Assembly: GCA_949285025.1 (NCBI GenBank)
Contig: CASDXG010000100.1
Span: forward strand, 1 to 61,903
DNA from: an uncultured Bacteroides sp.
Lineage (GTDB): Bacteria > Bacteroidota > Bacteroidia > Bacteroidales > Bacteroidaceae
Direction of reading: 5' to 3'
Length of the DNA stretch: 61,903 nucleotides
Both the position numbers and the translations under genes were made by a program. The notes below the pieces were generated by a model that had not been told where the DNA came from, did no database searches, and saw only the letters and a program-made list of their open reading frames with translations. Shown piece after piece: positions 26,387 through 36,445 of this stretch (position 1 is the stretch's first letter; each line of letters starts with the position of its first letter).

Positions 26387-26460
26387 TATAAACAGGACTT
26401 CGGCCTCCCATCTTTTCCCGATAGGAGGCCGAAGTCTTATATAAAAGCCGCCGGAGTTTT
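26387..26460. repeat. 74-bp direct repeat, left copy, carrying a terminator
   Basis: 73 of 74 bases match 27879-27952, same orientation. It includes the hairpin GACTTCGGCCTCC (26396-26408) with GGAGGCCGAAGTC (26424-26436), which ends the antiporter transcript. The repeats flank the lipoprotein gene; the copy-to-copy period is 1492 bp. Confidence 0.9.
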
Positions 26461-26546
26461 ACACAAAACATCAACACGTTTCCTGTATGATATTAGCCAA
26501 TATCCATTTTACAAACAGAATTTTCGAAGAAAAAACAGGAAAAATT

Positions 26547-26576
26547 TTTGACATAATTTATTATTGATTATATTTG
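26547..26576 (+). promoter_or_regulatory. Promoter of the 26599 lipoprotein gene
   Basis: TTTG (26547-26550), 18 bases, TATATTTG (26569-26576), 22 bases before the ATG. Confidence 0.62.
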
Positions 26577-26598
26577 AAAAAACATAAATACAATCAAC

Positions 26599-27852
26599 AT
26601 GAACACCCGATTTTTTATTCATTTCCTCAGTACCCTGCTACTGACAGTACTGATTACCTCTTGCAACAATGATGATGATAACACAAACGACGGCAATCAT
26701 CCGACAGAAGAAATGCTCATAAGAACATGGAAACCGACAGCATTAGAACAGATTGAAAGAAACAATCCTGTCAACAAAACGGAACTTTCAGCAAGCAGCA
26801 TGCCGAAACTCACATTCTACCCGGATGGAACCGGACAATTAGACGCAACATCCGATATGGAAAGCGGGAATGATTTCACCTGGAGAATCCATCAAGAATG
26901 GGCAAACAACGGGAGTTACGAAACCAACAACCCTTCAGTTATCATAAACGGAGAGACATGGTATCTTGCAAAAATAACCGAGAGTTTCTTAACTGTCTAT
27001 AAAATAGAAGGCGACTATATCTTCTCTTGCACTTATGAACCGACTTCGATTGATGACAATAACACTCCTGATAAAGACGACTCTACCGAAGAAGGCGGAC
27101 AAGAAGACCCCAACAACTGGGAAGAACCTATCGTTTCTGAAGAAGGAGGATTCATCTCACAAATCATTGAGACGCACTATGGAGAGCAATGGAGTTACTT
27201 ATTCGACTACGATGATCAGGGGCGTATAAAAACATTTACACAACAAGGGAGCCTCGTTTCCGAAGATGATCTTTTCATCTATGACTATGAATACGGATAT
27301 GATACGGAATGGTATGGAGCAAACATCGTTACAGCAACAAACCGGACATCCGGACTGATTCGTACTCTCGTTATGCAAAATGAAGGACTACACGCCGAAA
27401 ATAGAGCCCAAAATTACATCATCGGAGAAATAACAGACGCCAAATGGGATCTTTCTTTCGGATACGACCGATACGAACGTCTAAGCCACATACATACTCC
27501 GGGACAAGTAAATAAAATAGATATCACATATGATGCATGGTCTAATATCGAGACTCTAGGAAATATACACTATGAATATTACAAATCCGATGCCAATATT
27601 TACAGTGTCGATATCAATGAATTCACGACCCAATACAGAGTCGGTTTCAGAAATTCTATACATTATTTCACCCCTTATGGATTCATGGGTTCTTTCGGCA
27701 CCCGACTGATAAAGAAATCATATTCAGATAGTGGAGACACTCTGCTATATAAATATGAGGTAGAGAATGGGAGAATCAGTAAAATATATATTTACTGGGA
27801 GAACAGAGACATGATATTAGATCGCATATTTGAAATTATTTACGCAGAATAA
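26599..27852 (+). CDS. Lipoprotein with YD-like repeat region, function unknown
   Basis: A 417-aa predicted lipoprotein (signal LLLTVLITSC, Cys ~22, followed by an Asp/Asn-rich tether that favours surface exposure). Residues ~35-150 form a lipocalin-like or immunoglobulin-like beta domain (EEMLIRTWKPTALEQI ... ITESFLTVYKIEGDYI). A second acidic linker leads to a Tyr-rich beta domain (YLFDYDDQGRIKTFTQQ ... YDRYERLSHI ... YDAWSNIETLG) resembling DUF4595-type or YD-repeat lipoproteins common in Bacteroidales. The substrate and role are unknown. The gene and its promoter lie exactly between two copies of a 74-bp repeat, suggesting gain by local duplication or insertion. Confidence 0.75.
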   Translation: MNTRFFIHFLSTLLLTVLITSCNNDDDNTNDGNHPTEEMLIRTWKPTALEQIERNNPVNKTELSASSMPKLTFYPDGTGQLDATSDMESGNDFTWRIHQEWANNGSYETNNPSVIINGETWYLAKITESFLTVYKIEGDYIFSCTYEPTSIDDNNTPDKDDSTEEGGQEDPNNWEEPIVSEEGGFISQIIETHYGEQWSYLFDYDDQGRIKTFTQQGSLVSEDDLFIYDYEYGYDTEWYGANIVTATNRTSGLIRTLVMQNEGLHAENRAQNYIIGEITDAKWDLSFGYDRYERLSHIHTPGQVNKIDITYDAWSNIETLGNIHYEYYKSDANIYSVDINEFTTQYRVGFRNSIHYFTPYGFMGSFGTRLIKKSYSDSGDTLLYKYEVENGRISKIYIYWENRDMILDRIFEIIYAE

Positions 27853-27878
27853 TCCTCGTCTTTAACACTACTGATTTC

Positions 27879-27952
27879 TATAAACAGGACTTCGGCCTCC
27901 CATCTCTTCCCGATAGGAGGCCGAAGTCTTATATAAAAGCCGCCGGAGTTTT
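27879..27952. repeat. 74-bp direct repeat, right copy, carrying a terminator
   Basis: Copy of 26387-26460 with one mismatch. Its hairpin (27888-27900 with 27916-27928) lies between convergent genes, so it can serve the lipoprotein gene and the AspT-like gene, whose stop codon is 5 bases away. Confidence 0.9.
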
Positions 27953-27956
27953 CCCT

Positions 27957-29639
27957 TTAACCGGCCATTAAAAGGATTAAAAGCTGGGCGCTTAATATAC
28001 GCAAGAACATTGCAAGCGGATAAACGGTTGAATATCCTACTGCCGGAGCATCATTTCCCGATACCTGATTCGCGTAAGCCAATGCGGGAGGATCGGTATT
28101 GCTTCCGGCAATCAGACCTATTAAGGTATAATAATTCAGCTTATGCCTCCAACGAGCCACCAGCCCAATTATAAGCAATGGTATCACCGTTATCAGAAAA
28201 CCTATCCCCACATACAGCAGTCCGTCTCCTTCAACCACCGTCTGTATAAAGTTCTCTCCCGCCTTAATTCCCACACTTGCAAGGAAAAGAGCAAGGCCGA
28301 CTTCACGAAGCATCAGATTCGCACTCATCGTTGTATAAGTAACCAGTTTTACCTTATAACCAAATCGCCCTATAAGAATTGCGATAATCAACGGTCCTCC
28401 GGCCAAACCTAATTTAACAGGAGTAGGCATTCCCGGTACCGCAATCGGCAGACTTCCAAAAATAATTCCGCACAAAATTCCCACAAAAATGGTAACAATG
28501 TTCGGATGATCCAGCCTCTTCAACTGATTACCCAACAAATTGGCAACCCGCTCAATCGCATCTTTCGGACCAACGACCATCACACGGTCTCCTACTTGAA
28601 GCGTCAACTGCCGCGAAGCAAACAAATCCATACCCGAACGGTTCACACGGGTTACGTTCACACCGTACATACTACTGAAATGAAGTGAGCCTAAAGTCTT
28701 TCCGTTAATGGAAGGCTGCGTAACCAGAATTCTGCGCGAAACCATGGCCGTATCCCGTGTTCCCAAACTATCCCAATCAACATTGTCAACTCTTTGTCCT
28801 ATAAAAGCCTGAATCGCTTCCGAATCATCCTCGGCACATACAATGTTCATTTCATCTCCCAAACGCAACACAGTATCGGCATTCGGGATATTGACATGTC
28901 CGTCCTGCAGGATGCGCGAACAGACAAAATCGCGCGCAAGGAAATTTTGTACCTGAGAAAGTTTCTTCCCGCTCAGAGCAGCATTCTGAACTTTCAGCAC
29001 GATATTATACGGTTTAAGATGAGGATTTGCTTCCTCTTCCTGCAAGATATCATTCGCTTCTTTCTCCATATTTACCCGGCAAATATAACGAATGGCAATC
29101 ATGGACAGAATTATTCCCATAACACCCAGCGGATATGCACAAGCATATCCCATTGCTATCTCCGGTCCCTCATAACTCAACTGCTGCAATGCCTCATTCG
29201 CAGCTCCAAGTCCCGGAGTGTTTGTTACTGCTCCACACAAAATTCCAACCATCATCGGTATATCCACCCGCCCCTGCAACGCGAAATAAATGACCAAAGC
29301 AACGATTATGTTTAAGGCAACGATACCGACTGCCAACATATTCATCGCAATACCTCCTTTTTTGAAAGAAGAAAAGAACGAGGGGCCCACCTGTAAACCG
29401 ATACAAAAAACAAAAAGTATCAACCCAAAGTCCTGCAGAAAAGAAAGAATCGCCGGATTTCCGGTAAATCCGAAATGGCCAACCAATATTCCGACAAACA
29501 GAACAAATGTGACACCCAATGAAATTCCGAAAAATTTAATTTTCCCCAAAAGTACTCCGACAGCTATCACAAATGCATATAATGCCACGATATGTGCTAT
29601 CGAATCCGGGTTCGTCAATAAATCTTGTAACCAATTCAT
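27957..29639 (-). CDS. AspT/YidE/YbjL-family transporter
   Basis: A 560-aa membrane protein of the aspartate:alanine exchanger family. Two blocks of membrane helices (about 1-180 and 380-560) flank two cytoplasmic TrkA-C/RCK_C domains (about 205-290 and 295-375; [41 protein letters not shown]). Signature segments are [32 protein letters not shown] and [14 protein letters not shown]. Family members exchange aspartate and alanine or export small acids; the substrate here is not known. It is divergent from mutA and convergent with the lipoprotein gene. Confidence 0.9.
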   Translation of the reverse strand: MNWLQDLLTNPDSIAHIVALYAFVIAVGVLLGKIKFFGISLGVTFVLFVGILVGHFGFTGNPAILSFLQDFGLILFVFCIGLQVGPSFFSSFKKGGIAMNMLAVGIVALNIIVALVIYFALQGRVDIPMMVGILCGAVTNTPGLGAANEALQQLSYEGPEIAMGYACAYPLGVMGIILSMIAIRYICRVNMEKEANDILQEEEANPHLKPYNIVLKVQNAALSGKKLSQVQNFLARDFVCSRILQDGHVNIPNADTVLRLGDEMNIVCAEDDSEAIQAFIGQRVDNVDWDSLGTRDTAMVSRRILVTQPSINGKTLGSLHFSSMYGVNVTRVNRSGMDLFASRQLTLQVGDRVMVVGPKDAIERVANLLGNQLKRLDHPNIVTIFVGILCGIIFGSLPIAVPGMPTPVKLGLAGGPLIIAILIGRFGYKVKLVTYTTMSANLMLREVGLALFLASVGIKAGENFIQTVVEGDGLLYVGIGFLITVIPLLIIGLVARWRHKLNYYTLIGLIAGSNTDPPALAYANQVSGNDAPAVGYSTVYPLAMFLRILSAQLLILLMAG

Positions 29640-29665
29640 TATTCCAAATTCTAAAAAACGTGCTA

Positions 29666-29673
29666 CAAATGTA
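29666..29673 (-). promoter_or_regulatory. Promoter -7 box of the AspT-like gene
   Basis: TACATTTG on the minus strand, 27 bases before the ATG. Confidence 0.5.
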
Positions 29674-29758
29674 ACGATTCTTTTAGAAAGAACCTATCAA
29701 ACTTTCATTATTTTACCGTATTTTCAAGTAAAGATGAAAGAAGCTAAAAAGAAATTTG

Positions 29759-29766
29759 TATATTTG
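29759..29766 (+). promoter_or_regulatory. Promoter -7 box of mutA-mutB
   Basis: TATATTTG, 68 bases before mutA. No cobalamin riboswitch is apparent in the short leader. Confidence 0.55.
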
Positions 29767-29833
29767 CCTCAACGGTTATTACACCAGTAAGGACCAACGA
29801 TTAAATCGTAATATCCATAAAACACTATTCAAT

Positions 29834-31738
29834 ATGGCAGAAAACAAAGAAAAACTCTTTTCAGATTTTCCTCCCGTTACAACCCAAGAATGGAAGGATA
29901 AAATCATGGCCGACCTGAAAGGTGCCGATTATGAGAAGAAACTTGTATGGAAAACAAACGAAGGTTTCAAAGTACAGCCCTTCTATCGTAAAGAAGACAT
30001 AGAAGGACTTAAGACAACAGATGGGCTTCCCGGTACATTCCCATACGTAAGAGGCAATAAAAAAGATGATAACACATGGTTTATCCGCCAGGACATCCGG
30101 GTAGAGGACCCCAAAGAAGCAAACCGTAAGGCTTTGGACATTTTAAACAAAGGTGTAGATTCTTTAGGATTCAAGATCAAAGCAAAAGACTTGAATACAG
30201 AATACATTCGCACGCTATTAAACGACATTTGCTGCGAATGCATCGAATTAAATTTCTCTACATGCCAACGCCACAATCTTGAATTGGCCAAATTATTAGC
30301 AGATTATTTCAAAGAAAAAAATTACGACCCCGCCAAACTGCAAGGTTCTTTAGATTTCGATCCTATCAGCAGAATGATGAAAAAAGGAAAAGATACCAGT
30401 GTTCTGATAAAACAAGCCAAAGAACTGGTAGAAACATTAGCGCCTTTTCCTAAATTCCGCTGCATCTCTGTCAATGCAAACGCACTTAATAATGCCGGTG
30501 CATACATATATCAAGAGTTAGGATACGCATTAAGTTGGGGAAACGAATATTTAAACCAACTTACTGAAGCCGGAGTTCCGGCAGCGCTCGCCGCAAAAAA
30601 AATAAAATTCAATTTCGGCATCAGTTCCAATTATTTCATGGAAATAGCAAAATTCCGTGCAGCCCGTATGCTATGGGCGAATATTGTAAAAGCATACAAT
30701 CCCATATGCCCACGCACAGACTGCAGCAACACAGGTGAAGACGGTACCTGCTATTGCGCATGCAAAATGGCCATCCATGCTGAAACATCGAAATTCAACA
30801 TGACTTTATTCGACGCACATGTGAATCTGCTCCGCACACAGACAGAAACAATGAGCGCAGCCATTGCCGGAGTCGACTCAATCACCGTCACCCCATTTGA
30901 TGCCGTTTACGAAACTCCAAACGAATTTTCAGAGCGAATTGCACGAAACCAGCAATTACTTCTAAAGGAAGAGTCGCATTTTAATCGTATTGTAGATCCG
31001 GCTGCCGGGTCGTATTACATCGAAAACCTAACGGCTTCCATTGCAAAAGAGGCATGGAAATTGTTCTTACAAACAGAAGATGACGGTGGCATGCTTCAAT
31101 CGGTTCTCACAAGTAAGGTGCAAACCGCCATCAACAACAGCAACATCGCACGCCACGAAGCAGTATCCAAGCGAAAAGAAATCCTGTTAGGAACCAACCA
31201 ATATCCCAACTTTAACGAACAGGCAAACGGAAAATCTCCGCTGAACGATACATGCTGTTGCGGAAATCACGCACACCATCAAGAAGAAAGTCCGCTTGTT
31301 AAATTAAATACAGAAAGGGCTGCGAATGAATTCGAAAAGCTTCGTTTAGAGACAGAACGCTCAGGAAAACGTCCAAAAGCTTTCATGCTCACAATCGGCA
31401 ACCTCGCCATGCGTCAGGCCCGAGCACAATTCTCATGCAACTTTCTCGCATGCGCAGGATATGAAGTAATCGACAATCTAGGATTCCAAACAATAGAAGA
31501 AGGCATAGAAGCGGCAATAAAAGCAAAAGCAAATATTGTTGTACTATGCTCAAGCGATGATGAATATGCAGAATATGCCGTTCCTGCATTCAATGCAATA
31601 AAAGGAAAAGCCATGTTCATCGTTGCCGGTGCTCCTGCATGCATGGACGAACTAAAAGCAGCAGGTATACAAAATTTCATACACGTACGCTGCAACGTAT
31701 TAGAGACTCTAAAAGAATTTAACAAGCAATTACTTTAA
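29834..31738 (+). CDS. mutA: Methylmalonyl-CoA mutase, small subunit
   Basis: A 634-aa small (beta) subunit of the heterodimeric B12-dependent mutase that interconverts succinyl-CoA and methylmalonyl-CoA on the route to propionate. The mutase barrel covers about 30-460 ([71 protein letters not shown]). The C-terminal B12-type domain is degenerate and lacks the DxHxxG cobalamin ligand, as expected for the non-catalytic subunit. Two Cys-rich spots are unusual: CPRTDC ... CYCACK (about 292-311) and CCCGNHAHHQ in the linker (about 473-482). ATG 29834 was chosen because it gives the family start. Confidence 0.95.
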   Translation: MAENKEKLFSDFPPVTTQEWKDKIMADLKGADYEKKLVWKTNEGFKVQPFYRKEDIEGLKTTDGLPGTFPYVRGNKKDDNTWFIRQDIRVEDPKEANRKALDILNKGVDSLGFKIKAKDLNTEYIRTLLNDICCECIELNFSTCQRHNLELAKLLADYFKEKNYDPAKLQGSLDFDPISRMMKKGKDTSVLIKQAKELVETLAPFPKFRCISVNANALNNAGAYIYQELGYALSWGNEYLNQLTEAGVPAALAAKKIKFNFGISSNYFMEIAKFRAARMLWANIVKAYNPICPRTDCSNTGEDGTCYCACKMAIHAETSKFNMTLFDAHVNLLRTQTETMSAAIAGVDSITVTPFDAVYETPNEFSERIARNQQLLLKEESHFNRIVDPAAGSYYIENLTASIAKEAWKLFLQTEDDGGMLQSVLTSKVQTAINNSNIARHEAVSKRKEILLGTNQYPNFNEQANGKSPLNDTCCCGNHAHHQEESPLVKLNTERAANEFEKLRLETERSGKRPKAFMLTIGNLAMRQARAQFSCNFLACAGYEVIDNLGFQTIEEGIEAAIKAKANIVVLCSSDDEYAEYAVPAFNAIKGKAMFIVAGAPACMDELKAAGIQNFIHVRCNVLETLKEFNKQLL

Positions 31739-31741
31739 AGA

Positions 31742-33898
31742 ATGGCCATGAAACCGAATTTTAAAAACATTGATATATATGCAGGACTCCAACCACAGAA
31801 CGGAATGGAATGGCAAAAAGCCAATAATATCAAAGAGACCTGGAACACACCGGAACAAATACAAGTAAAACCGGTATACACAAAAGAAGACTTGGAAGAA
31901 ATGGAACATCTTGATTATGCCGCAGGTATTCCACCTTATTTAAGAGGTCCCTACTCGATGATGTATACTTTCCGCCCTTGGACAATCCGCCAGTATGCAG
32001 GATTTTCCACAGCAGAAGAATCAAATGCTTTTTATCGCCGCAACTTAGCTTCCGGACAAAAAGGACTTTCTGTTGCATTCGACCTTCCGACACACCGAGG
32101 ATACGACCCGGATCATCCCCGTGTCGTAGGAGATGTAGGAAAAGCCGGCGTTTCTATCTGCTCACTGGACAACATGAAAGTCTTATTTGACGGTATCCCT
32201 TTAAATAAAATGTCCGTATCCATGACAATGAACGGAGCCGTACTCCCCATAATGGCTTTCTACATTAATGCAGGTTTGGAGCAGGGAGCTAAATTAGAGG
32301 AGATGGCAGGTACCATCCAGAACGACATACTTAAAGAATTCATGGTGCGAAATACATACATCTATCCGCCGGCATTCTCCATGAAAATTATCTCAGACAT
32401 CTTTGAATATACTTCCCAAAAGATGCCAAAATTTAATTCTATTTCCATTTCGGGCTATCATATGCAAGAAGCCGGCGCGACGGCCGATATCGAACTTGCC
32501 TACACTTTAGCAGACGGACTGGAATATTTACGGGCAGGAATTGCAGCCGGCATTGACATTGATGCTTTTGCTCCGCGATTATCTTTCTTCTGGGCTATCG
32601 GAATGAACCATTTCATGGAAATAGCAAAGATGCGTGCTGCACGTATGCTTTGGGCAAAGATTGTAAAACAATTCAATCCGAAGAATCCAAAATCGCTTGC
32701 ATTACGTACACACTCGCAGACCTCCGGCTGGTCTCTTACCGAACAAGATCCGTTTAATAACGTAGGGCGTACATGCATTGAAGCGATGGCCGCAGCCTTA
32801 GGCCACACTCAGTCGTTGCATACAAACGCACTTGATGAAGCAATCGCGCTTCCAACTGATTTCTCTGCCCGCATCGCCCGAAACACACAAATCTATATTC
32901 AAGAAGAGACACAAATATGTAAGAATATAGACCCGTGGGGAGGTTCCTATTATGTGGAAACACTGACCAACGAACTTGCTCACAAAGCATGGGAGCATAT
33001 TCAGGAAATCGAAAAGCTCGGCGGCATGGCCAAAGCAATTGAAACAGGAATTCCTAAAATGAGAATAGAAGAAGCTGCCGCACGTACGCAAGCGCGTATC
33101 GATTCGGGAGAACAAACAATTGTAGGAACAAACAAATACAGGTTGGAAAAGGAGGACCCGATTGATATTCTTGAAGTAGATAATACTGCCGTAAGACAAG
33201 AACAAATAGAAAATCTTCGCCGCCTGAAAGAAGGAAGGAATCAAGAAGAAGTAGACCGTGCTTTGGCAGCTATTACCGAATGTGTAAAGACGGGGAAAGG
33301 GAATCTTCTGGAATTAGCCGTAGAAGCAGCACGCGTCCGGGCTACTTTAGGCGAGATTTCCGATGCATGCGAAAAGATTGTCGGACGCTATAAAGCAGTA
33401 ATCAGAACTATATCAGGAGTGTATTCATCAGAAAGTAAAAAGGATGCAGACTTCGCACGGGCTTGCGAACTGACCGAAGAATTTGCAAAAAAAGAAGGAA
33501 GACGCCCGCGCGTCATGATTGCCAAAATGGGACAAGACGGACATGACCGAGGCGCTAAAGTTGTTGCAACAGGATTTGCCGATTGCGGTTTCGATGTAGA
33601 TATGGGACCATTATTCCAGACTCCGGAAGAAGCAGCAAGAGAAGCTGTTGAAAACGATGTAAATGCAGTGGGAGTTTCTTCCCTTGCCGCAGGACACAAA
33701 ACATTAATTCCACAAATCATTGCCGAATTAAAACGTTTAGGCCGGGAAGATATACTGGTCTTTGCCGGAGGAGTCATTCCTGCACAAGACTACGACTTTT
33801 TATATCGGGCAGGCGTTCTCGCCATATTCGGGCCGGGAACATCTGTGGCTAAATCGGCATGCCAAGTAATGGAACTTCTGCTTGATAACGAGGAATAG
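31742..33898 (+). CDS. mutB: Methylmalonyl-CoA mutase, large (catalytic) subunit
   Basis: A 718-aa catalytic alpha subunit. The substrate barrel has [34 protein letters not shown] and [16 protein letters not shown] (about 60-370). The C-terminal cobalamin-binding domain has the lower-ligand motif [10 protein letters not shown] (His of DxHxxG, about residue 601). Normal length. It begins 3 bp after mutA, so the two subunits are translationally coupled. It ends at a strong bidirectional terminator. Confidence 0.98.
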   Translation: MAMKPNFKNIDIYAGLQPQNGMEWQKANNIKETWNTPEQIQVKPVYTKEDLEEMEHLDYAAGIPPYLRGPYSMMYTFRPWTIRQYAGFSTAEESNAFYRRNLASGQKGLSVAFDLPTHRGYDPDHPRVVGDVGKAGVSICSLDNMKVLFDGIPLNKMSVSMTMNGAVLPIMAFYINAGLEQGAKLEEMAGTIQNDILKEFMVRNTYIYPPAFSMKIISDIFEYTSQKMPKFNSISISGYHMQEAGATADIELAYTLADGLEYLRAGIAAGIDIDAFAPRLSFFWAIGMNHFMEIAKMRAARMLWAKIVKQFNPKNPKSLALRTHSQTSGWSLTEQDPFNNVGRTCIEAMAAALGHTQSLHTNALDEAIALPTDFSARIARNTQIYIQEETQICKNIDPWGGSYYVETLTNELAHKAWEHIQEIEKLGGMAKAIETGIPKMRIEEAAARTQARIDSGEQTIVGTNKYRLEKEDPIDILEVDNTAVRQEQIENLRRLKEGRNQEEVDRALAAITECVKTGKGNLLELAVEAARVRATLGEISDACEKIVGRYKAVIRTISGVYSSESKKDADFARACELTEEFAKKEGRRPRVMIAKMGQDGHDRGAKVVATGFADCGFDVDMGPLFQTPEEAAREAVENDVNAVGVSSLAAGHKTLIPQIIAELKRLGREDILVFAGGVIPAQDYDFLYRAGVLAIFGPGTSVAKSACQVMELLLDNEE

Positions 33899-33914
33899 TC
33901 CTCAATATTTATCA

Positions 33915-33971
33915 AAAGGAAAAGAAAACGGGAAGGACAAAATGTTTGTCTTTCCCGTTTTCTTTTCCTTT
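33915..33971. terminator. Bidirectional terminator between mutB and DUF5020 gene
   Basis: A long stem (about 26 bp, one bulge; core AAAACGGGA with TCCCGTTTT) lies between convergent genes. Confidence 0.82.
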
Positions 33972-33987
33972 ATTAAAAAAACAGAAT

Positions 33988-34689
33988 TCAGAAAGTCCAT
34001 TTCATGGCAAGGGTAGGAATACAATAAAAGCCGTCACGCGTCGCAAAATTCGTACTCAACTCCCACTCTGTTCCCACACTTAAATTCAGATTCTCATTTA
34101 CATGTTTGAATTTATTCAGATTAACCCAGAACTGAGGTTCACTCAAGAATATCAGAGAATGTTGCTGCCCTTTCACATCCGAGTGCTTTTCCCTCCAAAA
34201 ATCGGCAAAACCGCTAAACGAGTATCTGCCCTTACAGAAATCCCAATGCCACGTTCCTGTCAACTGAAAATTATGAGGTTTTACATTCTTTTGGATATAC
34301 TTATACATTGCACTCACAGAAAACCCTCGTAAGAAATCTGCACTGTTCCAAGTATATGTCGCACCACCCAAATAAGCATTATTAATATAATTCAATCCTC
34401 CATTGTATTCTACATGAGCAGAAAAAGGGCCTCCCCAGAAATTCAGTTCCCGTCCTATCTCCCAATAAGCGGAAGCAACACCTTTATCGGTATAATCCAT
34501 ATCAACAAAAAAATAGGTACTTCCCCATTTATCCGCCCGGAACATTTCTACAGTAGTCGTCACCCATGGACGATCAGAAAGCGAATTATACAACGCACGC
34601 CCCAAGTCATAATGCAACTGAATATTTTGGGATTTCATAATCCCGGAGAAACAAACTCCCAAAAGAATCGACAATACAATTTTTCTCAT
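33988..34689 (-). CDS. DUF5020-family outer-membrane protein (Tsx-like)
   Basis: A 233-aa protein with a signal peptide (MRKIVLSILLGVCFSGIMKSQ) and a beta-barrel-like pattern of alternating aromatic strands (YFFVDMDYTDKG, SAMYKYIQKNV, FQLTGTWHWDF, LAMKWTF at the C-terminus with terminal Phe as in outer-membrane proteins). It resembles the DUF5020 family, related to nucleoside-specific Tsx porins. ATG 34689 was chosen over 34698 since MRKIVL gives a normal signal peptide. It is likely an outer-membrane channel of unknown substrate. Confidence 0.82.
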   Translation of the reverse strand: MRKIVLSILLGVCFSGIMKSQNIQLHYDLGRALYNSLSDRPWVTTTVEMFRADKWGSTYFFVDMDYTDKGVASAYWEIGRELNFWGGPFSAHVEYNGGLNYINNAYLGGATYTWNSADFLRGFSVSAMYKYIQKNVKPHNFQLTGTWHWDFCKGRYSFSGFADFWREKHSDVKGQQHSLIFLSEPQFWVNLNKFKHVNENLNLSVGTEWELSTNFATRDGFYCIPTLAMKWTF

Positions 34690-34800
34690 CCAACACATAT
34701 TTTATAATGAAGCCGCAAAAATAAGAAATATATAGCCACAGCCAAAACAAGAACCAAATATCTTTTTCCATGCCTCCTTTCACGTATCGGATACAATTAC

Positions 34801-34808
34801 TAACTTTG
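34801..34808 (+). promoter_or_regulatory. Promoter -7 box of the EEP-family gene
   Basis: TAACTTTG, 22 bases before the ATG at 34831. Confidence 0.55.
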
Positions 34809-34830
34809 TAAAAAATCCAGCTTTACCACT

Positions 34831-35895
34831 ATGAAAAAATTTATCTGTTTATGTACGATAATGCTACTTTGTCTATTTACAGGCAAAGCAGAAAATCAAG
34901 AGACATTCAGTGTTCTACAAGTAAATTTATGGCATGGCAGTTCAAAAGTGCCGGGAGGTGACCAAGGGGTGACCGACCTTTTAGACCAATTAAATGCCGA
35001 TATCGTTCTTTTGTGCGAAACAAGAAATGGCAACGATGCGACCCTCATACCCAAGACATTAAAAGAACTTGAGAAACGAGGGAAACATTATTATGCAGAG
35101 ACTCATGGATTATCTGTATGCATCCTCAGCAAACACAAACCAGACAGCATTGTAAAAACATGCATCGTTCCGGGAGATGAAGGAAGAGCAATGCTGAAAA
35201 TGACACTCCACATCGATGGAAAGCCATTCGCATTCTACTCCTGCCATCTTGATTACCGCCACTATGAATGTTATCTCCCGCGAGGCTACAGCGGAACAAC
35301 ATGGAAGAAAATAGACAAACCCGTCACCAATGAATCTGAAGTTTTAAACCTTAACCGCCAATCATACCGGGATGAAAGTATAAAGGCCTTCATAAAAGAA
35401 GCAGAAGAAGATATTAAAAAAGGAATGACCGTAATTCTCGGAGGCGACTTTAACGAGCCTTCCCACCTTGACTGGCAGGAAAACACCAGAAATCTTTGGG
35501 ACCACAATGGAGCTGTGATTAATTGGGATTGCTCCCGGATGCTGACAAATGCAGGATTCAAAGACAGTTATCGGGAAAAACATCCCGACCCTGTATCATG
35601 TCCGGGCTTTACCTTCCCTGCAGGAAACCAAAAGGCTCAAGATGCCAAACTTGAAATACTGGCATGGGCTCCCGAAGCCGATGAACGTGACCGTATAGAC
35701 TTTATTTATTATATCAGCCCTGACAAATCAGTTTCATTAACCGAAAGTTCTCTCGTAGGACCCAAAGAAACTGTTATACGCGGAGAAATCAAACCTAATA
35801 CATCCAAAGATTCCATTATCACACCGGAATGTGTATGGCCAAGCGACCATAAAGGAAACTTCGTTGTTTTCAAGATTACAGATAAAAGACCGTAA
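34831..35895 (+). CDS. Secreted endonuclease/exonuclease/phosphatase-family protein
   Basis: A 354-aa exported protein (signal peptide MKKFICLCTIMLLCLFTGKA) with an EEP fold as in DNase I, sphingomyelinase and inositol phosphatases. Visible motifs are LQVNLWHGS (Asn metal ligand), LLCETRNGND (Glu ligand), FYSCHLDY, ILGGDFNEPSH (catalytic Asp/Asn) and the final WPSDHKGNFVV (catalytic Asp-His). All key residues are present, so it should be an active phosphodiesterase or phosphatase outside the cytoplasm. The substrate is unknown. It is monocistronic. Confidence 0.9.
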   Translation: MKKFICLCTIMLLCLFTGKAENQETFSVLQVNLWHGSSKVPGGDQGVTDLLDQLNADIVLLCETRNGNDATLIPKTLKELEKRGKHYYAETHGLSVCILSKHKPDSIVKTCIVPGDEGRAMLKMTLHIDGKPFAFYSCHLDYRHYECYLPRGYSGTTWKKIDKPVTNESEVLNLNRQSYRDESIKAFIKEAEEDIKKGMTVILGGDFNEPSHLDWQENTRNLWDHNGAVINWDCSRMLTNAGFKDSYREKHPDPVSCPGFTFPAGNQKAQDAKLEILAWAPEADERDRIDFIYYISPDKSVSLTESSLVGPKETVIRGEIKPNTSKDSIITPECVWPSDHKGNFVVFKITDKRP

Positions 35896-36036
35896 TGTTT
35901 CTATTTAAATGTCCCGATTCTTTCTTCAAAATATCAGGACATTTTGCTTAAAAGCATTCCATTGATATAGATCAATAAAAATAAGGTTTTGCGCAAAAAA
36001 CATGTTATAAAACATGTTTTCAACAAATAATCTTCT

Positions 36037-36044
36037 TACCTTTG
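36037..36044 (+). promoter_or_regulatory. Promoter -7 box of the small gene at 36209
   Basis: TACCTTTG, followed by a leader of about 155 nt. No clear -33 TTTG is seen. Confidence 0.5.
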
Positions 36045-36208
36045 CAGTGAAATAAAAAAGACAAGAGCTCTATAAAAGATTGAAATATTGAGAATAAATA
36101 GTTTTTCAGGATTATAAAATCAGACGAAAGGCGAGCCGTGAGGTTAGCCCTAAGTATTTTAGGTAAAAAGTTTTTAGGTATTGTTTTATTAAAAGAAAGG
36201 ATAACATT

Positions 36209-36310
36209 ATGAAAAAGGTAAAAAACATTCTCAAAAGACTTGCCAACGCAGACCCTATGATTTGGGGATACGTAATGCTAAATGAAAATGCAGGCAAGAA
36301 AGTATGCTGA
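36209..36310 (+). CDS. Putative 33-aa peptide with long structured leader
   Basis: A short ORF (33 codons) preceded by AAAGAAAGGATAAC, typical of a Bacteroidetes initiation region. The product starts MKKVKNILKRLANADPMIWG and ends in AGKKVC: a basic amphipathic N-terminal helix, a Trp-Gly-Tyr centre and a C-terminal Cys. It has its own promoter (36037), a leader of about 155 nt with short hairpins (CCTAA/TTAGG near 36150) and a terminator at 36369-36397. A 6-bp hairpin followed by TTTT overlaps its stop codon (36306-36328). It could be a conserved small protein, or the region could be a non-coding RNA in which the ORF is chance. I do not recognise the peptide. Confidence 0.45.
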   Translation: MKKVKNILKRLANADPMIWGYVMLNENAGKKVC

Positions 36311-36368
36311 CCGTAAGCGTCAGCTTTTAATCGCTAAGATAGGCCATAACAAGGCCTCTAATGATAAA

Positions 36369-36397
36369 AAAGTCGTTGTAAACCAAACAACGGCTTT
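36369..36397 (+). terminator. Terminator of the small gene
   Basis: AAAGTCGTTGT and ACAACGGCTTT pair over 11 bp with one G-U, followed by a T-rich run. Confidence 0.72.
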
Positions 36398-36417
36398 TTA
36401 TTTTACCGTATTGTAAG

Positions 36418-36425
36418 TATCTTTG
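36418..36425 (+). promoter_or_regulatory. Promoter -7 box of the PIF1-like gene
   Basis: TATCTTTG, 20 bases before ATG 36446. Confidence 0.55.
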
Positions 36426-36445
36426 CCCCATAAGCCCGGCAAACA

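Noticed and set aside
29640-29833. Cobalamin riboswitch before mutA-mutB
   Set aside because: The leader after the -7 box is only about 60 nt and shows no structured element.
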